The translations under genes and the position numbers were made by a program. Positions 26,265 through 36,120 of a stretch of 64,000 nt of DNA are shown piece by piece. Location of the stretch: the NCBI GenBank assembly GCA_035995165.1, contig DASYKU010000122.1:24394-88393 (forward strand). The letters run 5' to 3'. The notes beneath the pieces were generated by a model. It ran no database searches. It was not told where the DNA came from and saw nothing but the letters and a program-made list of their open reading frames with translations. How positions within the stretch are numbered: the stretch's first letter is position 1; each line of letters opens with the position of its first letter. Source of the DNA: Mycobacteriales bacterium. GTDB taxonomy: Bacteria; Actinomycetota; Actinomycetes; Mycobacteriales; CADCTP01.

Positions 26265-27542
26265 CTACGGCAGCAGCGCGACCCGCTCCCGCGCCTCGTG
26301 CCCGATGTGATTCGTGTCGCTGGCGACCCAGAGCCCGCGCGCGGTGACCAGCAGGTCCCTGCCGCCCACGCCGCGGTCCTTGGTCGGGTTCCACGTGGGC
26401 AGGGCCAGGCCCGAGGTCGGGTCGATCGCGCCGATGCCGGGCCGATCGAGCGCACCCGGGCCGGCCGAGTCGCGGCCCTGCGGGTTGTTCAGCCAGCGTT
26501 GGTGGCCCTGCACGTACACGGCCTGGTCGGAGACGGCGACGGAGTGCAGGGTGTCGCCGCCGGTGTAGTTGATCCAGGTCGGCCGGACCGGGGCCAGCGT
26601 CGCGGTCTCGAACCGGGCCGCCGCGTCACAGAGCGCGATGCCGATCTGGCCGTTGTTCGGCACGAAGCCGGTGGAGACCGTCACGAAGTACGAGCCGTCG
26701 GGGGAGAAGTCGACGTCGCGCATGTAGTCCGGGATCGAGGCGGCCGCGCACATCTGCGCCGACGGCGGGTAGTTCCAGGTGCTCACCGAGGCCGCTGTCG
26801 CGTCCAGGTTCAGCATGAACACGCGCGAGTGGGCGGCGCCGCCGACCGTGGTGAAGTTGCCGACCCCGACGAGCCGGGTGCCGCCCGGGTTGACCGCGAA
26901 CCGGTAGACCTCGACCGCGCCGGCGTTGGCGGCCACGCTGCCCGCGATCGGGACGTTGATGTAGCCGGTGTCCGCCCCGGTGGCGGGGTTCAGCGCCAGG
27001 ATCCGCTTGGTGAAGATGCCGGAGACGATCAGCCGGCCGTTGACCAGCGCGGCCTCGCTGACGTTGTTGTTCAGGTTGGCGTTGAAGGTCGGGTCGACCG
27101 CGCCGGTGGTGGCGTCGATCTTGACCAGCGCGCGCCGGGCCACGCCGTTGACGGTGCTGAAGTTGCCGCCGACGATCAGCGAGGCGCCGCTGGCGACGAT
27201 CGCCCAGACGTCACCGTTGAAGACCGGCGCGAACGTGGTCGAGATGTTCCCGTTGGCCGCGTTGAACGCGACGATCTTGTTCCGGGTGACCGTCCCCTGC
27301 GGGGTGGTGCCCGCCGCCGCGGTGACCGTGCTGAACGAGCCGCCCGCGTAGAGCGTGCCGTTCACCTCGGCCAGCTTGAAGACCGCGCCCTGGTTGATGT
27401 TCGGCGTGTAGTTGACCGGGTTGGTCGACACGACCCGGCCGATGGCCGGCATGGCCGTCGCCGTCCCGCTGCCGACCACGGCCAGGCTCACCGCGACCGT
27501 CCCGATCGCGAACCCGCGCAGCATCGTTGCCCGCATGTGCAT
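26265..27542 (-). CDS. Secreted delta-60-type beta-propeller protein A
   Basis: A 425-residue exported protein. A signal peptide (MHMRATMLRG, hydrophobic core, cleavage near TATA) precedes repeated blocks of the type LYAGGSFSTV, FNAANG and IVGGNFSTVNG (DUF5122/delta-60 repeats), which build a beta-propeller. Two lone Cys pairs (QMCAAAS, IALCDAAA) may form a disulfide. GGGGGA before the codon and the paralogue at 27662 support the MHMRA start rather than the ATG 6 nt earlier. It shares long near-identical C-terminal stretches with protein B. No catalytic motif recognised. Confidence 0.8.
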   Translation of the reverse strand: MHMRATMLRGFAIGTVAVSLAVVGSGTATAMPAIGRVVSTNPVNYTPNINQGAVFKLAEVNGTLYAGGSFSTVTAAAGTTPQGTVTRNKIVAFNAANGNISTTFAPVFNGDVWAIVASGASLIVGGNFSTVNGVARRALVKIDATTGAVDPTFNANLNNNVSEAALVNGRLIVSGIFTKRILALNPATGADTGYINVPIAGSVAANAGAVEVYRFAVNPGGTRLVGVGNFTTVGGAAHSRVFMLNLDATAASVSTWNYPPSAQMCAAASIPDYMRDVDFSPDGSYFVTVSTGFVPNNGQIGIALCDAAARFETATLAPVRPTWINYTGGDTLHSVAVSDQAVYVQGHQRWLNNPQGRDSAGPGALDRPGIGAIDPTSGLALPTWNPTKDRGVGGRDLLVTARGLWVASDTNHIGHEARERVALLP

Positions 27543-27661
27543 GACCATCCCCCAGAACGCTTTTCTCGTGCGGCAGTCCCCCGACGGACTCCTGCGGGCA
27601 GCGTACGACGAGGTCAGGCTCGGTCTTCAGGACTTTCCCGAACTGTTGCCCGATGAGGGTG

Positions 27662-28960
27662 TTACGGCAGGAGCGCGATCCGGCCGTGGACCTCGCCGCC
27701 GATGTGCGTGGTGTCACTGGACACCCACAGACCGTGACCGGTGACCAGCAGGTCCTTGCCGCCCACGCCGCGGTCCTTGGTCGGGTTCCAGGTCGACAGG
27801 GCCAGGCCGGTGGACGGGCTCAGGGCGCCGATGCCGGGCCGCTCGACCGCACCCGGGCCGGCCGAGTCGCGGCCCTGCGGGTTGTTCAGCCAGCGCTGGT
27901 GCCCCTGGACGTACACGGCCTGGTCGGTGACGGCGACGGAGTGCAGGGTGTCGCCGCCGGTGTAGTTGATCCAGGTCGGCCTGGACGGCGCGAGGTTGGT
28001 GGTCTCGAACCGGGCCGCCGCGTCGCAGAGCGCCAGGCCGGTCTGCCCCGGGTTCGCCACGAAGCCGGTGGAGACGGTCACGAAGTACGCGCTGTCCGGG
28101 GAGAAGTCCACGTCCCGCATGTAGTCCGGCAGGCCGGCGTCGGCGCACATCTGCGCGGTCGGCGCGTAGTGCCAGGTGCTCACCGTCGCGTTGGCGGCCA
28201 GGTTGAGCATCACCACCCGCGCGTGCCGCAGGCCGTTGACCCCGACGAAGTTGCCGACGGCCACCAGCCGGTTGCCGGCCGGGCTGACCGCGAACCGGTA
28301 GACCTGGGACGCTCCCGCGTTCGGCGCGACGGTGCCGCTGAACGCCACGTTGATGTACCCGGTGTCCCCGCCGCTGGCGAGGCTCAGCCCCATCATCTTC
28401 TTGGCCGAGGTGCCGGCGATGAGCAGGCGCCCGGCGGCGATCACGGCGTCGGTGACGTTGCCGGTGAGCCGGGCGTCGAAGCGGGTGTCGACCGCGCCGG
28501 TGATCCGGTCGAGCTTGACCAGGCCGCGGCGGGCGATGCCGTTCACGGTGCTGAACGTGCCGCCCGCGTACAGCGAGTTGCCGCTGATGGCGATGGCCCA
28601 GACCTCGCCGTTGAAGACCGGCGCGAAGGTGCCGGAGACCAGGCCGTTGCCGGTGCTGAACGCGACCATGCGCAGGCGCTTGACGGTGCCGGCCGTGGTC
28701 CCCGGCGGCGGGGGTGTGCCCGGAGGAATGGTGACCGAGGTGAACGAGCCGCCCGCGTAGAGGACGCCGCCGGTCTCGGCGGTCTTGAACACCGCGCCGT
28801 CGTTGATGTTCGGCGTGAAGTCGGCCGGGTTGGTCGAGACGACGTGACCGATCGCGGGCGACGCGTCGGACCTCGTGGTGACGGCCACGACGCCCGTCGT
28901 GAGCCCGATCGCGACCGTGCCGGCCACGATTCCGCGCAGCACCGATGCGCGCTTGTGCAT
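27662..28960 (-). CDS. Secreted delta-60-type beta-propeller protein B
   Basis: A 432-residue paralogue of the protein at 26265, directly upstream in the same direction. It has a signal peptide starting MHKRASVLRG, the same VVSTNPADFTPNINDGAVFK opening, LYAGGSF/LYAGGTF repeats, a Pro-rich insert (PPGTPPPPG) absent in A, and the shared C-terminal segment YVQGHQRWLNNPQGRDSAGP. GGGGGA precedes the ATG. The pair is a tandem duplication; a role at the cell surface or outside is expected but the ligand is unknown. Confidence 0.8.
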   Translation of the reverse strand: MHKRASVLRGIVAGTVAIGLTTGVVAVTTRSDASPAIGHVVSTNPADFTPNINDGAVFKTAETGGVLYAGGSFTSVTIPPGTPPPPGTTAGTVKRLRMVAFSTGNGLVSGTFAPVFNGEVWAIAISGNSLYAGGTFSTVNGIARRGLVKLDRITGAVDTRFDARLTGNVTDAVIAAGRLLIAGTSAKKMMGLSLASGGDTGYINVAFSGTVAPNAGASQVYRFAVSPAGNRLVAVGNFVGVNGLRHARVVMLNLAANATVSTWHYAPTAQMCADAGLPDYMRDVDFSPDSAYFVTVSTGFVANPGQTGLALCDAAARFETTNLAPSRPTWINYTGGDTLHSVAVTDQAVYVQGHQRWLNNPQGRDSAGPGAVERPGIGALSPSTGLALSTWNPTKDRGVGGKDLLVTGHGLWVSSDTTHIGGEVHGRIALLP

Positions 28961-29096
28961 GAGTCCCCCAGAAGACGGGTGTATTACCCCTGTCCCCCGG
29001 CAGGCGCTTCCGGGAAGCATAGGACCCTGCCGTGCGTATCCGTACCTCCCCCCGGCATTTGTCCGTATGGGTTCGGTCCGTTACGTCGCGTAGTCG

Positions 29097-30182
29097 TCAG
29101 AAGAGGACGACCGACCGCAGCACGTCGCCACGGTGCATCGCGGCGAACGCGTCCTCCACCTCGTCGATCGTGATGGTCGCCGACACGAACCGGTCCAGGT
29201 CGAGCTTCCCCTGCTGGTAGAGGTCGATGAGCATCGGGAAGTCGCGCGAGGGCAGGCAGTCGCCGTACCAGGACGACTTGAGGGCGCCGCCGTGGCTGAA
29301 GAAGTCCAGCAGCGGCATCTCCAGCCGCATGTCCGGCGTCGGTACGCCGACCAGCACCACGGTGCCGGCCAGGTCCCGGGCATGGAAGGCCTGCTGGTAC
29401 GTCTCCGGCCGCCCGACCGCGTCGATCACCACGTCCGCGCCGAAGCCTCCGGTGGCCGCGCGGATCGCCTCGACCGGGTCCTCCTCGCGGGAGTTGACCG
29501 CGTGCGTCGCGCCGAGATGGCGGGCCGTCCCGAGCTTGCGGGCGTCCACGTCGACGGCGACGATCGTGCTCGCGCCGGCCAGCACGGCCCCGGCGATCGC
29601 CGCCGCGCCGACGCCGCCGCAGCCGATCACCGCGACCGTGTCGCCGCGGGTGATCCCGCCGGTGTTGATCGCGGCGCCGATGCCCGCCATCACGCCGCAG
29701 CCGAGCAGGCCGGCCACCCGGGCCGGTGCCTCCGGGTCGACCTTGGTGCACTGACCGGCCGCGACCAGCGTCTTCTCCGCCAGCGAGCCGATGCCGAGCG
29801 CCGGGCTGAGCACGGTGCCGTCGGTCAGCCTCATCTTCTGGGTGGCGTTGTGGGTGTTGAAGCAATACCACGGGCGGCCGCGGGCGCAGGCCCGGCAGAC
29901 GCCGCAGACCGCGCGCCAGTTGAGGATCACGTAGTCCCCCACGGCGAGGCCGGTGACGCCCTCGCCGATCGCGGAGACCGTCCCGGCCGACTCGTGGCCG
30001 AGCAGGAACGGGTAGTCGTCGGAGATCCCGCCCTCGCGATAGTGCAGGTCGGTGTGGCAGACACCGCAGGCCAGCACGTCGACGACGGCCTCGCCCGGGC
30101 CGGGATCCGGAACCAGCACGGTCTCCACCGTCACCGGCTCGCCCTTGCCCCGGGACACCACGCCCCGCACCTCTGTCGCCAC
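29097..30182 (-). CDS. S-(hydroxymethyl)mycothiol dehydrogenase
   Basis: A 361-residue zinc-dependent MDR dehydrogenase that oxidises the formaldehyde-mycothiol adduct (formaldehyde detoxification). Catalytic zinc ligands are in CGVCHTD and GHESAG; structural zinc Cys are [15 protein letters not shown]. The Rossmann motif is GCGGVG near 195. Segments [39 protein letters not shown] and LLGCGVMAG match the mycothiol-specific branch (MscR/AdhE2). GAGGAGG precedes GTG 30182. It shows the host makes mycothiol. Confidence 0.92.
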   Translation of the reverse strand: MATEVRGVVSRGKGEPVTVETVLVPDPGPGEAVVDVLACGVCHTDLHYREGGISDDYPFLLGHESAGTVSAIGEGVTGLAVGDYVILNWRAVCGVCRACARGRPWYCFNTHNATQKMRLTDGTVLSPALGIGSLAEKTLVAAGQCTKVDPEAPARVAGLLGCGVMAGIGAAINTGGITRGDTVAVIGCGGVGAAAIAGAVLAGASTIVAVDVDARKLGTARHLGATHAVNSREEDPVEAIRAATGGFGADVVIDAVGRPETYQQAFHARDLAGTVVLVGVPTPDMRLEMPLLDFFSHGGALKSSWYGDCLPSRDFPMLIDLYQQGKLDLDRFVSATITIDEVEDAFAAMHRGDVLRSVVLF

Positions 30183-30245
30183 GGCCGCCTCCTCGCAACG
30201 TCGTCCACTGGTGACCTTAGGGGTGCGGCTGGGTAGGCCGCTGCC

Positions 30246-30527
30246 ATGAGCAACTTGAACAACCCGCACGAGCTCGAGCAGCAGGCCGACGAGATCACGA
30301 TCCCGGAGGGGGCCGACACCGGCGGGGTGGACCGCCCGTCGCACGGCGAGATCGACCCGGCCGTCCGCGGCTCGGAGACGGCGGCCGAGCCGCTGCCGGA
30401 GGACGACGCCGAGCAGCTGGAGTCCGCCCTGCGCGAGGGCGCCGGGTTCCTGCGCATCGCCGACGAGCAGTCGGTGGCCCGGGCCCAGCAACCGACCGAG
30501 GAGGGTCCCGGCACCTCGCTGAACTAG
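30246..30527 (+). CDS. Small acidic hypothetical protein
   Basis: A 93-residue, strongly acidic, probably disordered protein ([16 protein letters not shown] start; many Asp/Glu/Pro/Gly). No domain recognised. It is divergent from the mycothiol dehydrogenase. An imperfect -10 (TAGGCC) lies 6 nt before ATG 30246. Its stop TAG forms part of the promoter of the next gene. The composition and clean start support a real gene, but the function is unknown. Confidence 0.6.
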   Translation: MSNLNNPHELEQQADEITIPEGADTGGVDRPSHGEIDPAVRGSETAAEPLPEDDAEQLESALREGAGFLRIADEQSVARAQQPTEEGPGTSLN

Positions 30528-30530
30528 GTT
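30525..30530 (+). promoter_or_regulatory. -10 hexamer of patatin gene (overlaps upstream stop)
   Basis: TAGGTT, six bases, GTG 30537. Its TAG is the stop of the gene at 30246. Confidence 0.5.
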
Positions 30531-30536
30531 CGGGCC

Positions 30537-31361
30537 GTGGTCGGGAAGGTCGCGTTCGTGCTCGGCGGCGGCGGGCTGCTGGGCGCGCACGAGGTCGGCA
30601 TGCTGCGCGCGCTGCTGGAGGCCGGCATCGTGCCGGACCTGGTCGTCGGCACGTCCGTCGGCGCGATCAACGGCGTCGTGGTGGCCGAGGACCCGTCCGC
30701 CGCCGCGGCCCGGCGGCTGGCCGACCTCTGGCTCGACCTCGACTCCAGCGACCTGTTCGGCGGCTCGGTGTTCGGCCGGCTGTCCACCCTGGCCCGGACC
30801 CGGACGTCCCTGCACACCGACCGGCCGCTGCGGGACGCGCTCACCTCGCACCTGACCGCCCGGACGTTCGAGGAGCTGAGCGTCCCGTTCCAGTGCGTGG
30901 CGGCGAACGTGGAGCGGGCGGCCGAGCACTGGTTCCACCGCGGGCCGCTGATCGACGCGGTGATCGCGTCCTGCGCGGTGCCCGGGCTGCTCCCGCCGGC
31001 GGAGGTGGACGGGCAGACGTACCTGGACGGCGGGCTGGTGCACAGCATCCCGGTCGGCCGGGCCGTGGCCCTCGGCGCCACCACCCTGTACGTGCTGCAG
31101 GTCGGCCGGATCGAGCAGCCGCTCACGGCCCCGCAGCGTCCCTGGGAGGTCGGCCTGGTCGCCTTCGAGGTCGCCCGCCGGCACCGGTTCGCATCCGACA
31201 TGGCCGCGCTGCCGACCGGGGTGAGCGTGCACGTGCTGCCGACCGGGGCGCCGGAGAAGACGCCCGACCTGCGCAGCCAGCTGCGCTACCGGGACCGGTC
31301 CGCGATCGGCCGCCGGATCGACAGCGCGTACGCGGCGACCCGCTCCTACCTGTCCGGCTGA
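30537..31361 (+). CDS. Patatin-like phospholipase
   Basis: A 274-residue cytoplasmic patatin-family lipid acyl hydrolase. The oxyanion-hole Gly cluster [12 protein letters not shown] (about 10-21), nucleophile Ser in GTSVG (about 38-42) and the catalytic Asp in LDGGL (about 163-167) complete the Ser-Asp dyad. Length is typical of the bacterial RssA-like group. Substrate unknown. Start set by the leaderless element. Confidence 0.88.
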   Translation: MVGKVAFVLGGGGLLGAHEVGMLRALLEAGIVPDLVVGTSVGAINGVVVAEDPSAAAARRLADLWLDLDSSDLFGGSVFGRLSTLARTRTSLHTDRPLRDALTSHLTARTFEELSVPFQCVAANVERAAEHWFHRGPLIDAVIASCAVPGLLPPAEVDGQTYLDGGLVHSIPVGRAVALGATTLYVLQVGRIEQPLTAPQRPWEVGLVAFEVARRHRFASDMAALPTGVSVHVLPTGAPEKTPDLRSQLRYRDRSAIGRRIDSAYAATRSYLSG

Positions 31362-31413
31362 CTTCCCCCCAAATTTAGGCATGGGTGCTGCACTGTCTGA
31401 TTCCTAGGCTACT

Positions 31414-31441
31414 TCTGGGGTGGTTACCTACCCTCTGGGGT
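31414..31441 (+). promoter_or_regulatory. Direct repeat TCTGGGGT, 20-bp period
   Basis: Two copies of TCTGGGGT (31414-31421 and 31434-31441) exactly two helical turns apart, with TACCC-TCTG-GGGTA at the second. This could be an activator or extracytoplasmic sigma site for the exported protein at 31527. Confidence 0.35.
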
Positions 31442-31526
31442 ATTTGCACGGACAACCGGATGACCGGCCGCCAGTCGGGTCCGAACCCGCGCGGAACTCC
31501 AGCCCGACGCCCACGGGAGCTCTGCC

Positions 31527-33005
31527 ATGGAATTCCGTCCCCCCGATGTCAGCCGCCGCACCCTGCTCAAGGCGGGCGCGGCGCTGGCCCTCTTCGACGG
31601 CCTCACCTGGATCCCGGCCCGCCCGGCCCTGGCCGCCACGACCCTGCCCGACGTCCAGTTCGACATCGGTGCCTTCATCGCGCCGGCCACCTCGGTCGAC
31701 GGCGTGCAGGTCCAGTTCGGGCCGGTGCACACGCACTTCCTGACCGCGAACCTCAAGCGGGTGCCGACCGCGGCCGACCAGGCCGCCTTCGCGAACGCGC
31801 TCGACACCATCGAGAGCGCGTACGAGTTCAGCCCGGCCGGCGTCTTCGTCTTCGTCAGCTACGGCCTGAGCTACTTCAGCCGGCTGCCCGGCGGCCTCAA
31901 CGGCGGCTCGGTGTCGGCCAACCACATCCCGCGGCTGATCTTCGACAGCAACCGGTTCGCGCTGGAGGAGGCGAAGGCGGCGCCGACCGACGCGGGCCAG
32001 CCCGGGATCGTGAAGCGGAAGTTCGACATCGCCCCGCAGATCGGCGGCACCGACGTGCTGTTCACGATCCGCAGCGACGACCCGGTCATCGTGCAGGCCG
32101 TGTCCCAGTTCCTGCGCTCGACCCTGAGCACGCTGAACGGCCAGCCGGTCACGCCGCCGAAGCTGCCCCTGACCTGGACGACCATCCGGGCAATGGTCTC
32201 GCAGCGCGGCTACCCCCGGACGCTGGCCGCGCGGGAAGCGCTCTACTACGCCGACCGCATCAACGACGACTCCCCGATGTGGATGGGGTTCGCCGACCAG
32301 CACACCGCCGGCAGCGGGCCGGCGGCGGCGGTCACCTTCGCCGGCAACGCGTCGTCCCGGCTGTCCAATGCGCGGGCCGGGGACTACTTCGACAACGGCT
32401 CGATCCAGCACCTCTCGCATCTCATCCTCGACCTGGAGGCGTTCTACGCGCGGGTGGGCGAGGCCGGGGCGGCCGAGGACGAGACGTACCTGGAGCGGGT
32501 GCAGTACATGTTCCGGTCCGACCCGCCGCCCTCCTTCGGCGGTGGCGGGGACCCGTTCGAGAACGGCGGCGGGCCGGCGTACCTGCCCAACACGTTCCAG
32601 GGGATCGGGGACGCGGCGCTGGCCGCGCAGGGTGTGAACACCCCGGGCAACGTGCACCGGATCGGGCACGTCTCGGCGCTGCAGCAGTCGTCCCGGGCCG
32701 CGGACGGGACCCCGCTGCACATCCGGATGGACGGCATCGGCTACGACACGATGGACGTGCCGGACATCATCGTGCGGCCGGGCAAGAGCGGGAACGTGCC
32801 GAAACTGCAGTTCACCGCGTTCGTGCCGACGGCCGACTTCTTCGACCAGATGCGGCGCAGCCAGGCGGCGCTGAACCTGCAGACCCAGTTCGTGGTCGAC
32901 CCGCTGGACAACGGGCTGGAGCGGTTCCTCACCGCGACCCGGCGGCAGAACTTCCTCGTGCCGCCGCGCCGGCACCGCGCCTTCCCCCTCGTCGAGCTCG
33001 CCTAG
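31527..33005 (+). CDS. Tat-exported protein, possibly DyP-peroxidase-like
   Basis: A 492-residue protein with a twin-arginine signal: SRRTLLKAGAALALFDG, cleavage near ALA at about 36. It is therefore folded with a cofactor, or in complex, before export. The body has two similar halves; SPMWMGFADQ, SIQHLSHLILDLEAFY and a C-terminal LTATRRQNFLVPPRRH recall DyP-type or chlorite-dismutase-fold proteins, but the GxxDG motif was not found. Assignment stays tentative. GGGAG lies 7 nt before ATG 31527. Confidence 0.7.
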   Translation: MEFRPPDVSRRTLLKAGAALALFDGLTWIPARPALAATTLPDVQFDIGAFIAPATSVDGVQVQFGPVHTHFLTANLKRVPTAADQAAFANALDTIESAYEFSPAGVFVFVSYGLSYFSRLPGGLNGGSVSANHIPRLIFDSNRFALEEAKAAPTDAGQPGIVKRKFDIAPQIGGTDVLFTIRSDDPVIVQAVSQFLRSTLSTLNGQPVTPPKLPLTWTTIRAMVSQRGYPRTLAAREALYYADRINDDSPMWMGFADQHTAGSGPAAAVTFAGNASSRLSNARAGDYFDNGSIQHLSHLILDLEAFYARVGEAGAAEDETYLERVQYMFRSDPPPSFGGGGDPFENGGGPAYLPNTFQGIGDAALAAQGVNTPGNVHRIGHVSALQQSSRAADGTPLHIRMDGIGYDTMDVPDIIVRPGKSGNVPKLQFTAFVPTADFFDQMRRSQAALNLQTQFVVDPLDNGLERFLTATRRQNFLVPPRRHRAFPLVELA

Positions 33006-33128
33006 ACCGGCCGGTCCCGGTCCCGGGGTGCGCCCGGCGGGACCGGGTCCGGGCCGGCGGCAGTCGTCTCGGGTGCCCGGGCGGCGTGCGGTGCCGGGGG
33101 CGCGGGATGATCAGGGGGTGACCGCCTC

Positions 33129-34154
33129 GTGAGCCGGCCGCTCCCGCCGCCGCTGGTCCGGCGCGTCCTCACCGTCCCGCTCGCCCTCGCCGCGCTGCCG
33201 GTGCTGGTCGCGACGCTGCCGATCTGGGTGCTGACCGGCGCGGTGACCTCGCCGTTCCTGCCGGGGAAGTGGCGCGGCCTGCGGCTGCTCTGGTTCGGCA
33301 TCGTCTGGTTCGCCTGCGAGTGGGCTGCACTCGGGGCGCTCGGCTGGATGTGGCTGCGGTCCGGCTTCGGCCGGAAGCTCGCCGAGGAGCGCTGGCAGCA
33401 GGCCCACTACCGGCTGCTCGGCTGGATCCTGGACCGGATCTACCGCACCGCGCGCTGGACGTTCCGGCTGCGGGTGGTCGGCTCGGGCGACGGGCGGCCG
33501 ATCCGCCGCGACCGGCCCCAGCTCGTGCTCTGCCGGCACGCGGGCCCGGGGGACTCGGTGCTGCTGGTCCGGGAGCTCGTCACGCTGGCCCACCTGCGGC
33601 CCCGGATCGTGCTCAAGGACGCGCTGCAGCTGGACCCGACCGTGGACCTGCTGCTCAACCGGCTCCCGAACCGCTTCATCACCCCGCACCCGGACGTCGC
33701 CGACGACGTCACCGCGGCGATCGCGACGCTCGCGGCCGACGCCGGCCCGGGCGACGCGGTGGTGATCTTCCCGGAGGGTGGCAACTTCTCCGAGCGGCGC
33801 CGGTCCCGCGCGATCGAGCGGCTGCGCGGCATGGGGCACGCGGACGAGGCGGCCAAGGCCGAGCGGATGCACAACCTGATGGCGCCCAGGCCCGGCGGGA
33901 CGCTGGCCGCGATGGCGGCCGCCCCGGAGGCGGACGTGCTGCTGGTCGCGCACGAGGGGCTGGAGGACCTGTCCTCGGTCGCCGACCTCTGGCGCGGGCT
34001 GCCGATGGACGACGTCGTCGAGGTCAAGTGGTGGCACGTCCAGTCGGACGACCTACCGCGCGCCGAGCCCGTCGACACCCAGGTCGACTGGCTCTTCGAC
34101 TGGTGGAGCCGCCTCGACACCTGGATCACCGACCAACGCCCCACCCCCGGCTGA
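33129..34154 (+). CDS. Lysophospholipid acyltransferase-like membrane protein
   Basis: A 341-residue protein with two N-terminal hydrophobic helices (about 12-40 and 52-75) and a PlsC-like domain. The acyltransferase HX4D motif is HAGPGD (about 137-142), and the acceptor-binding motif is FPEGGNFS (about 215-222), a variant of FPEGTR. It probably acylates a lysophospholipid or related glycerolipid at the inner membrane. GTG 33129 follows a GGGGGTG stretch 9 nt upstream. Confidence 0.82.
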   Translation: MSRPLPPPLVRRVLTVPLALAALPVLVATLPIWVLTGAVTSPFLPGKWRGLRLLWFGIVWFACEWAALGALGWMWLRSGFGRKLAEERWQQAHYRLLGWILDRIYRTARWTFRLRVVGSGDGRPIRRDRPQLVLCRHAGPGDSVLLVRELVTLAHLRPRIVLKDALQLDPTVDLLLNRLPNRFITPHPDVADDVTAAIATLAADAGPGDAVVIFPEGGNFSERRRSRAIERLRGMGHADEAAKAERMHNLMAPRPGGTLAAMAAAPEADVLLVAHEGLEDLSSVADLWRGLPMDDVVEVKWWHVQSDDLPRAEPVDTQVDWLFDWWSRLDTWITDQRPTPG

Positions 34155-34245
34155 GGGTCAGGCCGGGATCGGCAGCCGATCGACCTCGGCGTGCTCGATG
34201 TCCGGCGGGTCCGCGGTTCCCGCCGCGGCCGAGGTGGGTGCAGGG

Positions 34246-35145
34246 TCAGACGTTGCCGGTGAAGGTGTCGCAGTTGTTGGGGTTGCCGGTCTGGTTGCCG
34301 GTGGTGAACCACTTCTGCCGCTGGGCGGACGTGCCGTGGGTGAAGGACTCGGGCGTGACCCGGCCCTGCGCCTTGGACTGGATCCGGTCGTCGCCGACCG
34401 AGGCCGCCGCGTCCAGGGCGGTGTTGATGTCGTTCTGCGTGATCGAGGCGAACAGCGGCTCCCCGTTCGCGCCGGTGGTGTCGGTGGCGTTCTTGGCCCA
34501 GACCCCGGCGTAGCAGTCGGCCTGCAGCTCGAGCCGGACGGACCCGCTCTCCGGCCCGGTCCCGCCGCTGACCCGGTCGGACGTGCCGAGCAGGTTCTGG
34601 ATGTGGTGCCCGTACTCGTGGGCGACCACGTAGCCCTGCGCGAACGACCCGCCCTTGGCCCCGAACCGGGTCGTCAGCTCGTCGAAGAAGCCGAGGTCGA
34701 AGTACGCCTTCCCGTCCGCCGGGCAGTAGAACGGCCCGACGTCGGTGGTCGCGTTTCCGCAGCCGGTCGAGACCTGGCCGGAGAAGATGATCGTCTCGGC
34801 CGGCGTGTACTTCGACCCCATCGCCTTCGACCAGTACGCCTGCACGCTGTTCGTGTACGCCACGATCCGGCAGTCGTCCCGCGCGTTCGCGTCCGCGCCG
34901 GTCCTGCAGACGCTGGACAGGTCCTGCTGTGAGACCGCCCCGGTCTGCCCCGGCTGGAACGGGCTCTGGATCCCGTTGCTGCTGGTGCTGGACGGGTCAC
35001 CGCCGCCGAGCACCTGCACCAGGATGTAGATGATCACGCCGACGACCCCGAGGCCGCCGCCGCCGATCGCCAGCCCGCCGCCGCCGAGCCCGCGGCGGTC
35101 GCCGACCTGGGAGGTGTCGAGACTCGCGTTGTCGTTGAACGTCAC
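34246..35145 (-). CDS. Neutral zinc metallopeptidase (YpfJ/PF04228 type)
   Basis: A 299-residue membrane-anchored protein. The N-terminus has a Gly-rich segment and one helix (GVVGVIIYILVQVL, about 33-46), followed by an extracytoplasmic domain with the zinc motif HEYGHH (about 175-180) and downstream ELQADCYAGVWA, which supplies the third ligand. Substrates are unknown for the family. Its start overlaps the tyrA stop by 4 bp (35142-35145), so the two are co-expressed. Confidence 0.88.
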   Translation of the reverse strand: MTFNDNASLDTSQVGDRRGLGGGGLAIGGGGLGVVGVIIYILVQVLGGGDPSSTSSNGIQSPFQPGQTGAVSQQDLSSVCRTGADANARDDCRIVAYTNSVQAYWSKAMGSKYTPAETIIFSGQVSTGCGNATTDVGPFYCPADGKAYFDLGFFDELTTRFGAKGGSFAQGYVVAHEYGHHIQNLLGTSDRVSGGTGPESGSVRLELQADCYAGVWAKNATDTTGANGEPLFASITQNDINTALDAAASVGDDRIQSKAQGRVTPESFTHGTSAQRQKWFTTGNQTGNPNNCDTFTGNV

Positions 35146-36098
35146 GGGCGGAACCTTCCCGTACGGGGACCCGGCGACACGTCCGGTCGCGTTCCGTGCA
35201 CCTCACGGTCGGTGACCGACTCCACGGTCCCCCCGGCGGCGCCGAGCGCGAGCAGGTCGGCGCGCAGGGTCTGAGCAGCGCGGTCGAGGGCGACCGGAGC
35301 GGCCGGGGCGTCCTCGGCCCAGGCCTGGCGGGCGGCGTACCCGGCGACGGCGAGTGGGAGCACGGTGTCCCCTTTCCGCATCGCGTCGCGGGCAGCGGTG
35401 AGTCCGGCCAGCGTCTCCTCCAGGACGCCGGCCAGCGCCTCCCGGTTGCCGTCGCAGAGCGCGGCGACGAACTCGGGCCGGCTGCCGGCGACCCGGGTCC
35501 CGTCCCGGAACGAGCCCGCCCCCAGCGCCAGAGCGAGCGGACCACCGACCCCGCCGGCCACCGCCAGCGCGGACGCGAGCAGGTGCGGCAGCCCGCTGAT
35601 CCGGGCCTGGGCCTCGTCGTGCGCGGCCGCGGTCGTCGGCACCACCCGGCAGCCGGCCGCGGTCACCAGCCCGGCGACGGTCAGCCAGCGCTCCAGGTCG
35701 GTGTCGTCCTCCAGGCAGAGCACCCAGACGGCGTCGTCCAGCAGCGCCGGGTCGGCGGCGCCGAAGCCGGACTGTTCGACGCCGGTCATCGGGTGCCCGC
35801 CGACGTACCGGTCGGCGACGCCGGCGGCGCGGGCGGCGGCCAGCACCGGCGCCTTGACCGACCCCACGTCGGTCACGATCGCGCCGCCCGCCGCGGCCAG
35901 CGCCGCCGGCAGCACGTCCATCGGTACGGCCAGGATCACGACCTCGTCGTCCCGCTCGGCCGCGACGGCCAGCCCCGCGCCGGTGGCGAGCTCCCGGGTG
36001 CCGGGATCGGTGTCCCAGACCCGGACGTCGTGTCGCGACGCCAGCCGCCGTGCCACCGATCCGCCGATCAGTCCCAGACCCACCACGCCGACGCGCAC
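35142..36098 (-). CDS. tyrA: Prephenate dehydrogenase
   Basis: A 318-residue TyrA-type enzyme converting prephenate to 4-hydroxyphenylpyruvate (tyrosine synthesis). It has the NAD-binding GLGLIGGSVARRL (about 7-19), the DVGSVK motif near 78, the active-site GGHPMTGVEQSG (about 99-110), and a helical dimerisation half. No ACT or chorismate mutase domain is fused, so feedback control is not evident. GTG 36098 is the start; the zinc peptidase follows with 4-bp overlap. Confidence 0.88.
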   Translation of the reverse strand: MRVGVVGLGLIGGSVARRLASRHDVRVWDTDPGTRELATGAGLAVAAERDDEVVILAVPMDVLPAALAAAGGAIVTDVGSVKAPVLAAARAAGVADRYVGGHPMTGVEQSGFGAADPALLDDAVWVLCLEDDTDLERWLTVAGLVTAAGCRVVPTTAAAHDEAQARISGLPHLLASALAVAGGVGGPLALALGAGSFRDGTRVAGSRPEFVAALCDGNREALAGVLEETLAGLTAARDAMRKGDTVLPLAVAGYAARQAWAEDAPAAPVALDRAAQTLRADLLALGAAGGTVESVTDREVHGTRPDVSPGPRTGRFRP

Positions 36099-36120
36099 CG
36101 GACCATCGTGCCGTACGGGG

